Source: Pseudomonadota bacterium
GTDB taxonomy: Bacteria > Pseudomonadota > Gammaproteobacteria > Burkholderiales > Ferrovaceae
Reading direction: 5' to 3'
Assembly: GCA_021798835.1 (NCBI GenBank)
Contig: JAJZBQ010000010.1
Span: 1 to 64,000 of the forward strand
DNA length: 64,000 bases
This document shows, one piece after another, positions 27,784-39,649 of the stretch. The first letter of the stretch is position 1, and each line of letters begins with the position of its first letter. The notes beneath the pieces were generated by a model. That model was not told the origin of the DNA and searched no databases. It saw nothing but the letters and a program-made list of their open reading frames with translations. The position numbers were made by a program, and so were the translations under genes.

Positions 27784-29175
27784 ATGTTGCGCTTGTTCAA
27801 CACCTTGACGCGTCGGGTTGAGCCTTTTCAGCCCATTGATCCTGCTTCGGTTCGTTTGTACGTGTGCGGGATGACAGTATATGACTTTTGCCATTTGGGG
27901 CATGGTCGTATGCTGGTCAACTTTGATGTATTGTTTCGCTGGTTGCAGACTTCGGGGTTTCAGGTTACCTATGTGCGCAATATTACGGATATCGATGACA
28001 AAATCATCGACCGCGCAGCGCAGCAGGGTGAGTCTATTCAAGCCCTGACGGGGCGCATGATCGCTGCGATGCAGGAAGATCTGGAGCGGTTGGAGGTCTT
28101 GGCTCCTACCCATGAACCGCGTGCCACGGAACATGTGCCGGGCATGATTGCCTTGATTGAAACCTTGATGACCAAGGGACTGGCGTACTGCGGTAGCAAT
28201 GGGGATGTTTATTATTCGGTTCGGGATTTTCCGGGATACGGAAAGTTGTCTGGCAAAACGTTGGAAGATTTGCGTGCCGGAGAGCGTGTTGCACGTGATG
28301 AATATAAACGCGATCCTTTGGATTTTGTGTTGTGGAAAAGTGCCAAGCCGGGGGAACCGCAATGGCCCTCGCCCTGGGGGCCGGGTCGACCGGGGTGGCA
28401 TATCGAGTGTTCTGTGATGAGTGAATGTTTTCTGGGCAGTCACTTCGATATTCATGGAGGGGGGCATGATCTGCAGTTTCCCCATCATGAAAACGAGATC
28501 GCTCAAAGCGAGGGCGCTCATGGGCATGCTTTTGTCAATGTCTGGATGCATAACGGATTTTTGCGTGTCGATGGGGAAAAGATGTCCAAATCACTGGGCA
28601 ACTTCTTTACGCTGCGCGATATCTTTCAGCGTTTTCATCCGGCAGTGGTGCGTTTCTTTCTACTGCGTGGACATTATCGCAGTCCATTGAATTACAGTGA
28701 CACACATCTGGAGGATGCGCGTCAGGGGTTGAATACGCTCTACACGGCGTTGCGTGAGAGTGAGGGGGGGGATGTATCGGGTATTGGGCAGAAGATATGG
28801 ACAACGGAGGCGGGGCAAGCGTTCAAGGCTGCGCTGGACGATGACCTGAATACCCCAGAAGCCGTGGCAGTTCTGTTTGGCTTGGCTCACGATGTGCATC
28901 GTGGAGTGGCGGAGGCTGGCGCACAACTGGCCTATTTGGCATCCTTGTTGGGCCTGCTGACCCAGAATCCGGTTCAGTGGTTTCAGGAAGGGGCTGGGCT
29001 GGTCGTGGCCGGAGGGGCTGATGAGCGTGCGCGTATCGAAGGATTGATTGCACAACGCCAAGCAGCACGCGCGGCGCGTGATTTTGCATCCGCAGATCAA
29101 ATCCGTCAGGCTTTGCTGGCCGAGGGGGTCGTACTGGAGGATAAGGCGGGCACCACTCAGTGGCGCCGCGCCTGA
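27784..29175 (+). CDS. cysS: Cysteinyl-tRNA synthetase
   Basis: Class I synthetase with the HIGH-like motif CHLGHGR, the zinc ligands (Cys of [15 protein letters not shown], plus WHIECSVMS and HHENE) and the KMSKS signature ([10 protein letters not shown]). 463 residues. The start is ATG 27784; TTG 27778 in frame is weaker. It ends 6 bp from the convergent dnaJ gene. Confidence 0.97.
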   Translation: MLRLFNTLTRRVEPFQPIDPASVRLYVCGMTVYDFCHLGHGRMLVNFDVLFRWLQTSGFQVTYVRNITDIDDKIIDRAAQQGESIQALTGRMIAAMQEDLERLEVLAPTHEPRATEHVPGMIALIETLMTKGLAYCGSNGDVYYSVRDFPGYGKLSGKTLEDLRAGERVARDEYKRDPLDFVLWKSAKPGEPQWPSPWGPGRPGWHIECSVMSECFLGSHFDIHGGGHDLQFPHHENEIAQSEGAHGHAFVNVWMHNGFLRVDGEKMSKSLGNFFTLRDIFQRFHPAVVRFFLLRGHYRSPLNYSDTHLEDARQGLNTLYTALRESEGGDVSGIGQKIWTTEAGQAFKAALDDDLNTPEAVAVLFGLAHDVHRGVAEAGAQLAYLASLLGLLTQNPVQWFQEGAGLVVAGGADERARIEGLIAQRQAARAARDFASADQIRQALLAEGVVLEDKAGTTQWRRA

Positions 29176-29181
29176 GGTGAG

Positions 29182-30312
29182 TCAGGACTGAAAGAATTCG
29201 CGTACCTTGTCCATGAACCCCTTGGCCTTGGGGCTGTGGGTATCATTACCACGGGTTCCCTGCTCCAGTTGGCGGAGCAACTCCTTCTGGGTTTCGGTCA
29301 ACTTGACGGGAGTCTCCACCACCACATGGCACAGCAGATCTCCCAGTGTTCCACCACGCAGGGCCTTGATACCTTTTCCGCGCAAGCGGAATACTTGCCC
29401 GGTTTGAGTTTCCGGCGGAATTTTTAGTTTGGCCTGGCCTTCCAGAGTGGGAATCTCGATTTCTCCGCCCAGTGCGGCCACTCCGAAACTGATGGGCATC
29501 TCACAGTGGAGATCCGTGCCTTCCCGCTGAAATACTGGGTGAGGCCGGATTTGTACCACGACGAAGAGATCTCCCGAGGGGCCGCCGGCTTGTCCGGGCT
29601 CTCCTTCTCCCGCCAGACGTACGCGATCACCATGATCGATCCCAGCTGGAATTTTGACGGAGAGGGTTTTTTGCTTGCGTATCCGTCCAGCACCGTTGCA
29701 ATCCGGGCAAGGAGAAGTGATGGTCTTTCCTGAACCGTGACAGACTGGGCAAGTTTGCTGAATCGAGAAGAAACCTTGCTGCATGCGGACCTGTCCCTGA
29801 CCATGGCAGGTATTACAGGTGGTGGGGCTGGTACCCGGCTTGGCACCACTTCCTTTACAAGTGGAACAGGGCTCCATGGTTGGGATACGTATCTTGGTTT
29901 CCGTTCCACGGGCAGCTTCTTCCAGTCCGATTTCCAGGTTATAGCGCAGATCGGCACCACGATACATGCCACCAGGACGAGAACCGCCACGACTTTGACC
30001 AAAGATGTCGCCAAAAATATCACCGAAAGCATCGGCAAAACCGCCCATTCCGGGACCACCGGGACCCGCTCCACCGCCCATCTGGGGGTCGACTCCGGCA
30101 TGTCCGTAGCGATCATAGGCTGCGCGTTTGTCAGCATCTGACAAGATTTCGTAGGCTTCCTTGGCTTCTTTGAAGGAAGCCTCCGCCTTGGCGTTGTCGG
30201 GATTTCGATCCGGGTGATATTTCATGGCCAACTTGCGGTAGGCCTTTTTTATCTCCTCGTCCGAGGCATCCCGGTTGACTCCCAGAACTTCATAAAAATC
30301 ACGTTTGCTCAT
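29182..30312 (-). CDS. dnaJ: Chaperone DnaJ (Hsp40)
   Basis: Full-length type I DnaJ, 376 residues: J-domain with HPD (YHPDRNPD), Gly/Phe-rich linker ([20 protein letters not shown]), four CxxCxGxG zinc repeats ([36 protein letters not shown]) and C-terminal substrate-binding domains. ATG 30312 matches the usual [11 protein letters not shown] start. It follows dnaK across a strong hairpin, so its level is probably set below dnaK. Confidence 0.97.
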   Translation of the reverse strand: MSKRDFYEVLGVNRDASDEEIKKAYRKLAMKYHPDRNPDNAKAEASFKEAKEAYEILSDADKRAAYDRYGHAGVDPQMGGGAGPGGPGMGGFADAFGDIFGDIFGQSRGGSRPGGMYRGADLRYNLEIGLEEAARGTETKIRIPTMEPCSTCKGSGAKPGTSPTTCNTCHGQGQVRMQQGFFSIQQTCPVCHGSGKTITSPCPDCNGAGRIRKQKTLSVKIPAGIDHGDRVRLAGEGEPGQAGGPSGDLFVVVQIRPHPVFQREGTDLHCEMPISFGVAALGGEIEIPTLEGQAKLKIPPETQTGQVFRLRGKGIKALRGGTLGDLLCHVVVETPVKLTETQKELLRQLEQGTRGNDTHSPKAKGFMDKVREFFQS

Positions 30313-30334
30313 GCTGTGTTGTCTCACCTAAAAG

Positions 30335-30369
30335 CATTGGGGAGCAGGGGTTTCCCCCTCTCCCCAATG
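30335..30369 (-). terminator. Strong hairpin between dnaK and dnaJ (attenuator or processing site)
   Basis: CATTGGGGAG (30335-30344) pairs perfectly with CTCCCCAATG (30360-30369), and the inner bases AGGGG/CCCCT extend the stem. On the minus strand it sits between the dnaK stop and the dnaJ start with no long T-run, so partial termination or mRNA protection is more likely than full termination. Confidence 0.65.
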
Positions 30370-30397
30370 GTGGGCTGTCCCCATCGGGGAGAAAGGC

Positions 30398-32320
<1,923 letters not shown>

Positions 32321-32370
32321 GATGTTCCTCTTGATTCTGATAAGGTTTGTGAAATGGTTTCCTGGCTCTT

Positions 32371-32399
32371 AAAATCGGGTCGTTTGGATCCGATTCAAG
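32371..32399 (-). promoter_or_regulatory. Sigma-32-type heat-shock promoter of dnaK
   Basis: Minus-strand CTTGAAT (32399-32393) and CCCGATTTT (32379-32371) are 13 bp apart, close to the consensus CTTGAAA-N13-15-CCCCATTTA. The -35 overlaps the grpE stop region. The dnaK start is about 50 bp downstream. Confidence 0.68.
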
Positions 32400-32937
32400 G
32401 GGTTGTCACAACTTTTCCTTTGGATACGGTGACCAGTGCTGGACGCAGGATTCTTTCATGCAAGGAAAACCCCTTTTGCATGACACTGATGACATTTTGA
32501 GCAGGAATCTCCTCGTGCTCCAGGGAGGCGATGGCTTGATGGCGGTTGGGGTCAAAACGTTGGCCTTCAGGATGGATGGCATTGATGTGGAATTTGTCGA
32601 AGATGCTGGACAGTTGACGTGCCGTCAGTTCAACCCCGCTACGATAACTGTCGATCGAGGCTTCAGTCACCTGCTGGGCGGCTTCGAGACTATCCATGAC
32701 GGCAAGCAGTTCGCCGGCAAAATTTTCCAGTGCGAACTTGCGCGCCTGAGCGAGTTCTGTGGCTGTGCGCTTGCGTAGATTTTCCATTTCGGCACGCAAG
32801 CGCAACAATTCATCATCTTTCGCGCGCAGAGTTTCTTCACTGCGTGCCACGGCGGCAAGGGCCTGTTCAAAGGTCATGCCGGGTGAATTCTCGGCGGAGG
32901 GTTGGGTGTCAGCGGTGGATGGCTCTTCTGGGGTCAT
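32395..32937 (-). CDS. grpE: Nucleotide exchange factor GrpE
   Basis: 180 residues: acidic, flexible N-terminus (EEPSTADTQPSAEN), long coiled-coil helix (LRAKDDELLRLRAEMENLRKR) and the C-terminal beta domain with FDPNRHQAIASLEHEEIPAQNVISVMQKGFSLHERILRPALV. ATG 32937 is preceded by AAGGAG; a longer open frame upstream runs through the promoter and into recN and is not coding. Releases ADP from DnaK. Confidence 0.96.
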   Translation of the reverse strand: MTPEEPSTADTQPSAENSPGMTFEQALAAVARSEETLRAKDDELLRLRAEMENLRKRTATELAQARKFALENFAGELLAVMDSLEAAQQVTEASIDSYRSGVELTARQLSSIFDKFHINAIHPEGQRFDPNRHQAIASLEHEEIPAQNVISVMQKGFSLHERILRPALVTVSKGKVVTTP

Positions 32938-32976
32938 GCGCGGCTCCTTGCCAAAAGGTGAAAAAAGGATGGCTCC

Positions 32977-33006
32977 TAGATGGGGAAGCGTTCGTCTTTT
33001 TTCAAC
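32977..33006 (-). promoter_or_regulatory. Sigma-32-type heat-shock promoter of grpE
   Basis: Minus-strand TTGAAA (33005-33000), a 14-bp spacer, and CCCCATCTA (32985-32977) match the sigma-32 consensus very closely. Transcription would begin around 32970, leaving a short leader with AAGGAG before grpE ATG 32937. The site lies in the 86-bp gap after recN. Confidence 0.82.
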
Positions 33007-33023
33007 CCCAACCTGGAAAAAGC

Positions 33024-34685
33024 CTAGGGAGTGTGAGCCAGCAGTTCGCGGGCATGCTGGCGCACGGTGTCGGTGAGGGTGATGCCGCCCAACATGCGGG
33101 CAATTTCTTCGATGCGTGCCCCATAATCCAGGGAGGTGACCTGGCTTTGCATACGTCCCTCGATTTCGCACTTGTGCACCGAACAGTGATGGTGGGCCGC
33201 TGCCGCTACCTGTGCCAGATGGGTGACGCACAGTACCTGATGGCGTTGGCCCAGTTCTGCCAGTAGCTGGCCTACTCGTTGTGCAACAGCCCCGCCGATG
33301 CCGCTGTCTACTTCATCGAAGATCAGGGTCGAGACGTGCGTATCCTGAGACAGTCGGGTTTGCAGTGCCAAACCCAGACGCGCCAGTTCGCCTCCTGAAG
33401 CGACCCGTTGCAGGGCGGCCAACGGTTGACTGGGATGGGCGGAAAACTGAAACTCAATGCGTTCTGCGGCCCCGCTGCTGGGTTCTGACAGGGGAATCAG
33501 GACGGCGGCGAAGCGTGCTTGACCCAAAGCCAAGGAGGCCAAGCTGGATGTGACCTCCTGACTGAGACGTTGCGCGGCTTTCTGACGTTGTTGGGTCAGT
33601 CGTTCACGAACTTGAATCCAGTGTCGCTGGGCATCCTGGGCTCTCTGTTGCAGGGTGGTAAGGTCAGCATCGGCATTGAGTGTTGCCAGTTCCTGTCGTA
33701 GCGATATGGCTCGTTCGGGGAGATCCTGAGGGCGGCAATGCAGACGTCGAGCAACGGTCAGCCAGTCCTGCAACTGGATTTCCAATTCCGGCAGGCGGTC
33801 TTCCTGGTCTTGATGTCCTGAGCGGTAGCGTTCCAGTGCGGTGCTGACTTCTTCGACTTCGATGCGCGCGGATTCCAGCAAGGTGCTGAAAGTAGCCAGG
33901 GTGGGGTCGAGACAGGCAAGTTCGCTCAGTTGATGCTGGCAATTCAATAATTGTCGGCGAACTGCCTGATCTTGTTCATCCAGAGTGTCCAGGATGGTAC
34001 CAATGCCATTGAGCAAGTCGGTGTGGTGACTCCAGCGCTGGTGATCCTGTTGCAGGTTGTCCCAGGATTGATCAGTCAATTTGAGGGGACTGAGCCAGTC
34101 CAGCTGTTCCTGTAGCGCTATGCGTTGGGCCTGTCTCGTTTCCTGTGCCTGTTGGGCGTGGATCAGCGTATCTTGGGCAATCTGCCATGCTTGCCATGAT
34201 TCCCTGACAAGGGTCACCAGGTCCAGATGTTGTCCAAAGGTGTCGAGACAATCGCGTTGTGCCTGGCTGTGGAGTAGATGTTGGTGTGCGTGTTGACCGT
34301 GGATGTCGATGAGCAGTTCTCCCAATTCGCGTAACTGGGTGGCTGTGACCGGTGTGCCATTGATGAAGGCGCGCGATTTTCCGGATTTTTCGACGACACG
34401 GCGTAAAAGACATTCGTTTTCAGGCGTGGTCAGTTCCTGTTCACTCAGCCAGGCCCTCGCTGGGTGAGTGGGGGCGGGTTCGAAATGAGCCACGAGATTG
34501 GCGCGCTCGGCTCCAGGGCGTACCACGCTCGGATCGGCACGTCCACCGAGAACCAATTCCAAAGCATCCAGCAGGATTGACTTGCCGGCACCGGTTTCAC
34601 CGGTGAGTGCGGTGAAACCGTTTTGCCATTCGAGATCCAGGTGTTCGACCAGAACGAAATGATGGATACAGAGGCGTGTCAGCAT
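33024..34685 (-). CDS. recN: DNA repair ATPase RecN
   Basis: SMC-like repair protein: N-terminal P-loop GETGAGKSILLDALELVLGGR, long central coiled coil, and C-terminal SGGELARLGLALQ signature with the Walker B FDEVDSGIGG. 553 residues from ATG 34685, which lies 2 bp after the nadK stop; the TTG 21 bp upstream lies inside nadK. Promotes end synapsis in double-strand break repair. Pairing nadK-recN is usual in proteobacteria. Confidence 0.95.
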   Translation of the reverse strand: MLTRLCIHHFVLVEHLDLEWQNGFTALTGETGAGKSILLDALELVLGGRADPSVVRPGAERANLVAHFEPAPTHPARAWLSEQELTTPENECLLRRVVEKSGKSRAFINGTPVTATQLRELGELLIDIHGQHAHQHLLHSQAQRDCLDTFGQHLDLVTLVRESWQAWQIAQDTLIHAQQAQETRQAQRIALQEQLDWLSPLKLTDQSWDNLQQDHQRWSHHTDLLNGIGTILDTLDEQDQAVRRQLLNCQHQLSELACLDPTLATFSTLLESARIEVEEVSTALERYRSGHQDQEDRLPELEIQLQDWLTVARRLHCRPQDLPERAISLRQELATLNADADLTTLQQRAQDAQRHWIQVRERLTQQRQKAAQRLSQEVTSSLASLALGQARFAAVLIPLSEPSSGAAERIEFQFSAHPSQPLAALQRVASGGELARLGLALQTRLSQDTHVSTLIFDEVDSGIGGAVAQRVGQLLAELGQRHQVLCVTHLAQVAAAAHHHCSVHKCEIEGRMQSQVTSLDYGARIEEIARMLGGITLTDTVRQHARELLAHTP

Positions 34686-34687
34686 GG

Positions 34688-35569
34688 CTAAAAGCGTGTT
34701 CCCCAACGTAATTTTTCGCGGAGCATGGCGAAATAATCATATTCTGGGGGGTGAATCAGGTGCACGGTACGAGGAGCACAGGTGACGGTCAGACGATCGC
34801 CAGGGTGCAGGGCGACCTGATCCTGTACATCAAAACTGGCAAAGGCAGCCACGCCTTTATGCAGTCGCATCTCGACACGGGATTCCTGGCTGAGGACCAC
34901 AGGTCGGTTGCTCAGGGTATGGGGACAAATGGGTGTCAGTACCAAGGCTTGCAGAGCTGGGTGGACAATCGGGCCACCACTGGACAGGGCATAGGCGGTG
35001 GAACCCGTGGGGGTGGCCAGAATCAATCCATCGGCGCGCAATTGGTAAACAAAATGGCCATCGACCAGCACTTCGATTTCGATCATGCTCCCACGTGCTC
35101 CTTTGGCGATTACCACGTCGTTGAGAGCCAGTGCCTCACTGGGATTTCCCTGTAGTGGAACCAGATGTGTGGCCAGCAAGGTACGGTGCTCAAGGGTATA
35201 TTCTCCATTGAGCACTGGGGTCAAGTGAGTTTCCAGGGTATGGGCGGGGATGTCGGTGAGAAACCCCAGTTGTCCAAGGTTGATCCCGATCAGAGGAACT
35301 CCATGAGCGGCGAGTGCGCGTGCAGCATTCAGTAGTGTGCCGTCGCCCCCCAGCACGATACACAGGTCGAGACGGCTGGCTTGTTCCACCAGGGGGGTCC
35401 CGTTCTGACCCAGAATCCTGGCTGCGGTCGGATCCAGTTCTACCTTGCATTGATGATGGGCAAGAAGTTCCAAAAGACGAGTCAGGGGGGGTAACAGTCC
35501 TTCGGGGTCGGACTTGGCGATAACCCCGATGTGAGACAATCTGGCATGTAAGGAACTTCGCACGAGCAT
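34688..35569 (-). CDS. nadK: NAD kinase
   Basis: Phosphorylates NAD to NADP. The GGDGTLL motif (VLGGDGTLLNAARAL), the NE/D loop ALNDVVIAKG and the glycine-rich TPTGSTAYALSSGGPI are all present; 293 residues. ATG 35569 is used because the preceding nine codons are outside the family start. Divergent from hrcA over 56 bp. Confidence 0.95.
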   Translation of the reverse strand: MLVRSSLHARLSHIGVIAKSDPEGLLPPLTRLLELLAHHQCKVELDPTAARILGQNGTPLVEQASRLDLCIVLGGDGTLLNAARALAAHGVPLIGINLGQLGFLTDIPAHTLETHLTPVLNGEYTLEHRTLLATHLVPLQGNPSEALALNDVVIAKGARGSMIEIEVLVDGHFVYQLRADGLILATPTGSTAYALSSGGPIVHPALQALVLTPICPHTLSNRPVVLSQESRVEMRLHKGVAAFASFDVQDQVALHPGDRLTVTCAPRTVHLIHPPEYDYFAMLREKLRWGTRF

Positions 35570-35625
35570 GATAGTCTGGTTGGAACAAAAGGGCATTAAA
35601 ACACATTTCAGTTAGAATGAGGGCT

Positions 35626-36645
35626 ATGTTAAACGATCGCGCGCAGGCGTTGCTCAAGGTGCTGGTGGAGAAGTATATCGATGAGGGCCAACCTGTCGGT
35701 TCTCGGGCTTTGTCGCGACTGTCCGGCATGGATTTGTCGGCGGCCACTATTCGCAATGTCATGGCCGATCTCGAAGAGTTGGGTTTCATCACCAGTCCGC
35801 ATACCTCGGCAGGGAGGGTTCCGACTCCCCGGGGGTATCGTTTTTTTGTGGACAGCCTGTTGACCATTCAGCCGTTGACCCATGCGACGGTCAATCAGGT
35901 GGAATCTCATCTTCACCCGGCAGACACCCAGCAGTTGATGGCCACGGCTTCGCAATTGCTGTCCGAGTTGACGGCATTTGCTGGTATTGTGCGCACGCCG
36001 CGGCGGCACCTTGCCGGATTTCAGCGTGTTGAATTCATGCGCTTGTCGGAGACTCGTTTGCTGTTGATATTGGTGACACTGGAAGGAGAGGTACAGAACC
36101 GGATATTGCCCGTATCACAGTCTTATTCAACAGAACAATTGACAGAAGCTGCCCGCTATCTGAATGAGTATGGGGCAGGTCGCGATTTTGACAAGATCGT
36201 GGAAGGATTGCGTCAGGAGTTGTCGGGGTTGCGTTCGGATATCCGGTTGCTGACCAGCCAGGCTCTGGAGTTTGGAGAGTCGGTTCTGCGTCTTGGCAGA
36301 GATGATTACGTGCTGCGCGGCGAGACCCGTCTCATTGGACACGGTGACATGAGCGGTAATTTGATGCGCTTGCGCCGACTTTTTGATCTTTTTGAACAAA
36401 AAACCAGCCTGTTGCAACTGTTGGATGCGAGTCAGAACAGCGAAGGGGTACGCATTTTCATCGGGGGAGAATCTGGGCAGTCTCCCCTGGATGAGTTCAG
36501 CCTGGTGACGGCTCCCTATGAGGTGGATGGTCAGGTGGTGGGTACCTTGGGGGTTATCGGTCCTACCCGGATGGCCTATGAGCGGGTCATTCCGATCGTG
36601 GATATTACGGCACGCCTGCTCTCCAGTGCGTTGTCACAACATTGA
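35626..36645 (+). CDS. hrcA: Heat-inducible transcription repressor HrcA
   Basis: Winged-helix repressor of CIRCE operons: N-terminal RAQALLKVLVEKYIDEGQPVGSRALSR and the HTH LSAATIRNVMADLEELGF, followed by the GAF-like domain ending in IGPTRMAYERVIPIVDITARLLS. 339 residues from ATG 35626; ATG 35617 is only 9 bp upstream. No CIRCE repeat is seen before grpE, dnaK or hrcA here, so its target is presumably elsewhere, such as groESL. Confidence 0.95.
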   Translation: MLNDRAQALLKVLVEKYIDEGQPVGSRALSRLSGMDLSAATIRNVMADLEELGFITSPHTSAGRVPTPRGYRFFVDSLLTIQPLTHATVNQVESHLHPADTQQLMATASQLLSELTAFAGIVRTPRRHLAGFQRVEFMRLSETRLLLILVTLEGEVQNRILPVSQSYSTEQLTEAARYLNEYGAGRDFDKIVEGLRQELSGLRSDIRLLTSQALEFGESVLRLGRDDYVLRGETRLIGHGDMSGNLMRLRRLFDLFEQKTSLLQLLDASQNSEGVRIFIGGESGQSPLDEFSLVTAPYEVDGQVVGTLGVIGPTRMAYERVIPIVDITARLLSSALSQH

Positions 36646-36663
36646 ATCAGGTGACTCGATCTT

Positions 36664-37785
36664 ATGTCTCGATATTTTCCCGAACCCATCTTTGAACATG
36701 GTCGCTCGCGTGCACGTGTCGGTATCCTGCTCGTCAATCTGGGTACTCCTGATGCTCCCGATGCGCCGGCATTGCGTCGCTATCTGGCGCAGTTTCTCAG
36801 TGATCCCAGGGTGGTCGAGATTCCCCGTTTGGTGTGGTGGCTGATCCTTCACGGTATTGTTTTGCGCACACGTCCTGCGCAATCGGCCAAAAAATATGCC
36901 ACCATCTGGCAGGAAGGGGGGTCTCCCCTTCGGTTGTTCAGTGAGGCACAAGCGCGCGCGTTGGAGGTACGACTCAATCATGATGTTCCGGAGTCCGAAC
37001 GCCTATGCGTGCGCTTGGCCATGCGTTATGGGCAGCCAGCACTGCCAGATGCGGTGGCAGCGCTCAAGGCGCAAGGGTGTGACCGATTGCTGCTGTTACC
37101 ACTCTATCCCCAGTACGCTGCCAGTACTACGGCATCGAGTCAGGATGCTCTGTTTGACGTGCTTAAGTTGTGGCGCAATGTGCCAGCGCTGCGTACGGTG
37201 CGCCACTACCACGATGACCCTGGTTATATTGCGGCACTCAAAGGGCGCGTTGAACGTTTCTGGGCTGTCCATGGGAGACCGGAGGTATTGGTCATGAGTT
37301 TCCACGGTGTTCCGCAGTTTACGTTGGAAAAGGGGGATCCTTACCATTGCGAATGCTTGAAAACGGGTCGTCTGCTGGCTGAAGCACTGCAACTGAATCG
37401 GGAGCAGTATCGTATCTCCTTCCAGTCCTTGTTTGGTCGGGCTGAGTGGGTCAAACCCTATACGGCCCCGATGGTGGAAGATCTGGCTCGTTCAGGGGTG
37501 CGACACATTCAGGTGGTTTGCCCCGGATTTCCAGCGGATTGCCTGGAGACGTTGGAGGAAATCGGCATGGAAGTCAAGGCGGCATTCCTGGCCCAGGGTG
37601 GACAGGTTTATCACTATATTCCGGCGCTTAACGATGATCCGGATTGGCTGGATGCCTTGGCAAACATTGCGCGTGCCAATCTGGGTGGCTGGTGGCCTCC
37701 TGTATTGGAGGGAGAAGACTTGACGGGGCGTCAGCAACGCGCTGAGGAACGCGTGGCTCAGTTTGCGGGACCACCATTGCAGTAG
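36664..37785 (+). CDS. hemH: Ferrochelatase
   Basis: Inserts Fe(II) into protoporphyrin IX. Visible features are VGILLVNLGTPDAPD near the N-terminus, the active-site His in LVMSFHGVPQF, and LDALANIARANL at the C-terminus. 373 residues, normal for beta/gammaproteobacteria. It follows hrcA by 18 bp, and its last 28 bp overlap the convergent mnmC gene. Confidence 0.96.
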   Translation: MSRYFPEPIFEHGRSRARVGILLVNLGTPDAPDAPALRRYLAQFLSDPRVVEIPRLVWWLILHGIVLRTRPAQSAKKYATIWQEGGSPLRLFSEAQARALEVRLNHDVPESERLCVRLAMRYGQPALPDAVAALKAQGCDRLLLLPLYPQYAASTTASSQDALFDVLKLWRNVPALRTVRHYHDDPGYIAALKGRVERFWAVHGRPEVLVMSFHGVPQFTLEKGDPYHCECLKTGRLLAEALQLNREQYRISFQSLFGRAEWVKPYTAPMVEDLARSGVRHIQVVCPGFPADCLETLEEIGMEVKAAFLAQGGQVYHYIPALNDDPDWLDALANIARANLGGWWPPVLEGEDLTGRQQRAEERVAQFAGPPLQ

Positions 37786-39635
37786 CGTTGGGGTGAGATC
37801 GCCTCGATCAGGTCACGTTCCAATGGTAAGGGTTCTCCCTCCAGCCAGGCACTGAGCAGGGCGGCTCCCAGAGGGGCCAGCGCCAGTCCTCGGGATCCCA
37901 GTGCAGTGAGCGTGAACACCCCGGGATGTGAGGAGAGTGGGCCAATCAGGGGAAGCCGGTCGTGGCTGATGTTGCGTAACCCGACGCGCCGAGTGCGGAT
38001 GGGGGTTGTTGTGCGATAGCCGACCAGCCGTTCCCAGCGTTGCAGGTTTTCCTGATCATCCTCAGAGCGGGGAGTTGTATCCGATTCTGGCTGGTAGGTG
38101 GCACCGATGCAGGGGCCACCGGGAGCATCGGGGATGATGTAGCCATGGCGACATAATACGGGATGTCCGGAAGCCCAGGGAGAGGAATCGATCTGGGTGA
38201 TTTGTCCACGCCACGATTGCATGGCCCAGTCGGGCGAAGAGGAGACCAGTGGTAGGGGAGAAGCTCCACAAGCCAGAATCACGATGGGGGCTTGAGCCAG
38301 AATGTGTCCCTGGGCATTTTGGGCTTGCCAGCCTGAATTCATGGGTTGCAACTGGATGGGGCTTGACCAGTGGCAATGCAGTTGTGATCCTGATGCATCG
38401 AGTGCTTGGCGACACCAGGCACTGGGATCGACCCAGCCTGCTTCGGCAAACCAGAGGCCGCCCCAGGGAGCAGGGCAGTGACCCAATGACTCGGCCTCTA
38501 CTGCAGAGCACCAGCGCATCCAGTGAGAAGGAAAAGACAGCTGACGAACCAACTGTTGCAGGTGCTGGGCTTCTTCGGCGTGATCGGCGAGATGTAGAAC
38601 TCCGGTACGTCGCCCGGGACAAGGGGTTAGGGTGGTCAGTTGTTGCCATGCCTGAAAATACCCGGCGCGGGATAGGCGAGCGGCACGATTGTCGTCTCGA
38701 CTGGGATGGGGGCGTAGAATTCCGGCGGGATTGCCCGATGCTGCTTGGGCTGGTCCTGTCAGTGCATCGAAGAGGTCGATATGCCAGCCTCGCAGGCTCA
38801 GGGCTTGACTGACCAGACAGCCCGCCAGCCCGGCACCGATGACCAGAGCCTGTCGTGTTGGAGGAGGACGCAGGGTGGCTTGCAGCAGCGGTTGATGACG
38901 AGCGCGCCGGATCATGGTTTCCCAGGCGTTTCGGGGGATTTTGTCGTAGCAGGCTTCCAGACGTTCACGTTTTGAACCAAAACCGGCAACACGTTGGGTG
39001 CGGAATCCTTCCTGCTCCAGAGCACGGCGCACATGACCCGCAACGCACCAACTGGCCAGGGTGGCACCATGGCGACAATGGCGCGCAATCTGACGCAGAA
39101 GGGATGGACTCCAGGCATCGGGATTGTGTCGTGGAGAAAATCCGTCCAGGTAAATGGCATCAGCGGCTAGGGTCAGCTGGGGGATTTGTGTGGCAAAGTC
39201 TCCCAATCCCAGTAACAAGGTGACCCGACCTTCATCAAAAGACAATCGATGAAATCCTGGAGTGAGAACAGGCCAGGAAGCCAGAAGACTGGCAGCGACT
39301 TCGCTGAGTTCGGGATGGTGGCTCAGGGCCTGACTTAGATCGGCGTGGCTGAAGGGAGATTGTTCGACTGAAACAAAGTGTAAGCGAGCGTGTTTGGGGG
39401 CGCTGGTACGCCAGGTAAGCCAGGTGGTGAGGAAATTGATTCCCAAACCGAAACCTGTCTCCAGAATCTGGAATTGGGTACAGTGCTGCCAGCGTTCAGG
39501 AAGCCCGTTTCCTGCCAGAAATACCGCGCGGGATTGGGCAGTACCTCCGGCACGGGAGTGGTAGACATCATTGTAGCGCGCCGAATAAGCAACTCCCTCG
39601 CGCAACTCCAGCGCGGCGGGATAGAGAGACGACAT
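37758..39635 (-). CDS. mnmC: Bifunctional tRNA 5-methylaminomethyl-2-thiouridine synthase MnmC
   Basis: Completes mnm5s2U34 in tRNA. N-terminal half (about 1-245) is the methyltransferase with FGLGINFLTTW and YLDGFSPRHNPDAW; C-terminal half is the FAD oxidoreductase starting VIGAGLAGCLVSQALSLRGW and ending in TALGSRGLALAPLGAALLSAWL. 625 residues; both catalytic halves are intact. The 3' end overlaps hemH. The unknown gene 39650-40069 lies just upstream on the same strand. Confidence 0.94.
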   Translation of the reverse strand: MSSLYPAALELREGVAYSARYNDVYHSRAGGTAQSRAVFLAGNGLPERWQHCTQFQILETGFGLGINFLTTWLTWRTSAPKHARLHFVSVEQSPFSHADLSQALSHHPELSEVAASLLASWPVLTPGFHRLSFDEGRVTLLLGLGDFATQIPQLTLAADAIYLDGFSPRHNPDAWSPSLLRQIARHCRHGATLASWCVAGHVRRALEQEGFRTQRVAGFGSKRERLEACYDKIPRNAWETMIRRARHQPLLQATLRPPPTRQALVIGAGLAGCLVSQALSLRGWHIDLFDALTGPAQAASGNPAGILRPHPSRDDNRAARLSRAGYFQAWQQLTTLTPCPGRRTGVLHLADHAEEAQHLQQLVRQLSFPSHWMRWCSAVEAESLGHCPAPWGGLWFAEAGWVDPSAWCRQALDASGSQLHCHWSSPIQLQPMNSGWQAQNAQGHILAQAPIVILACGASPLPLVSSSPDWAMQSWRGQITQIDSSPWASGHPVLCRHGYIIPDAPGGPCIGATYQPESDTTPRSEDDQENLQRWERLVGYRTTTPIRTRRVGLRNISHDRLPLIGPLSSHPGVFTLTALGSRGLALAPLGAALLSAWLEGEPLPLERDLIEAISPQRYCNGGPAN

Positions 39636-39649
39636 GGGGCCGTCGGGGA

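Noticed and set aside
32938..33231. Upstream extension of grpE into recN
   Set aside because: It crosses the sigma-32 promoter and the AAGGAG site before ATG 32937, and antisense-like recN codons explain the open frame.
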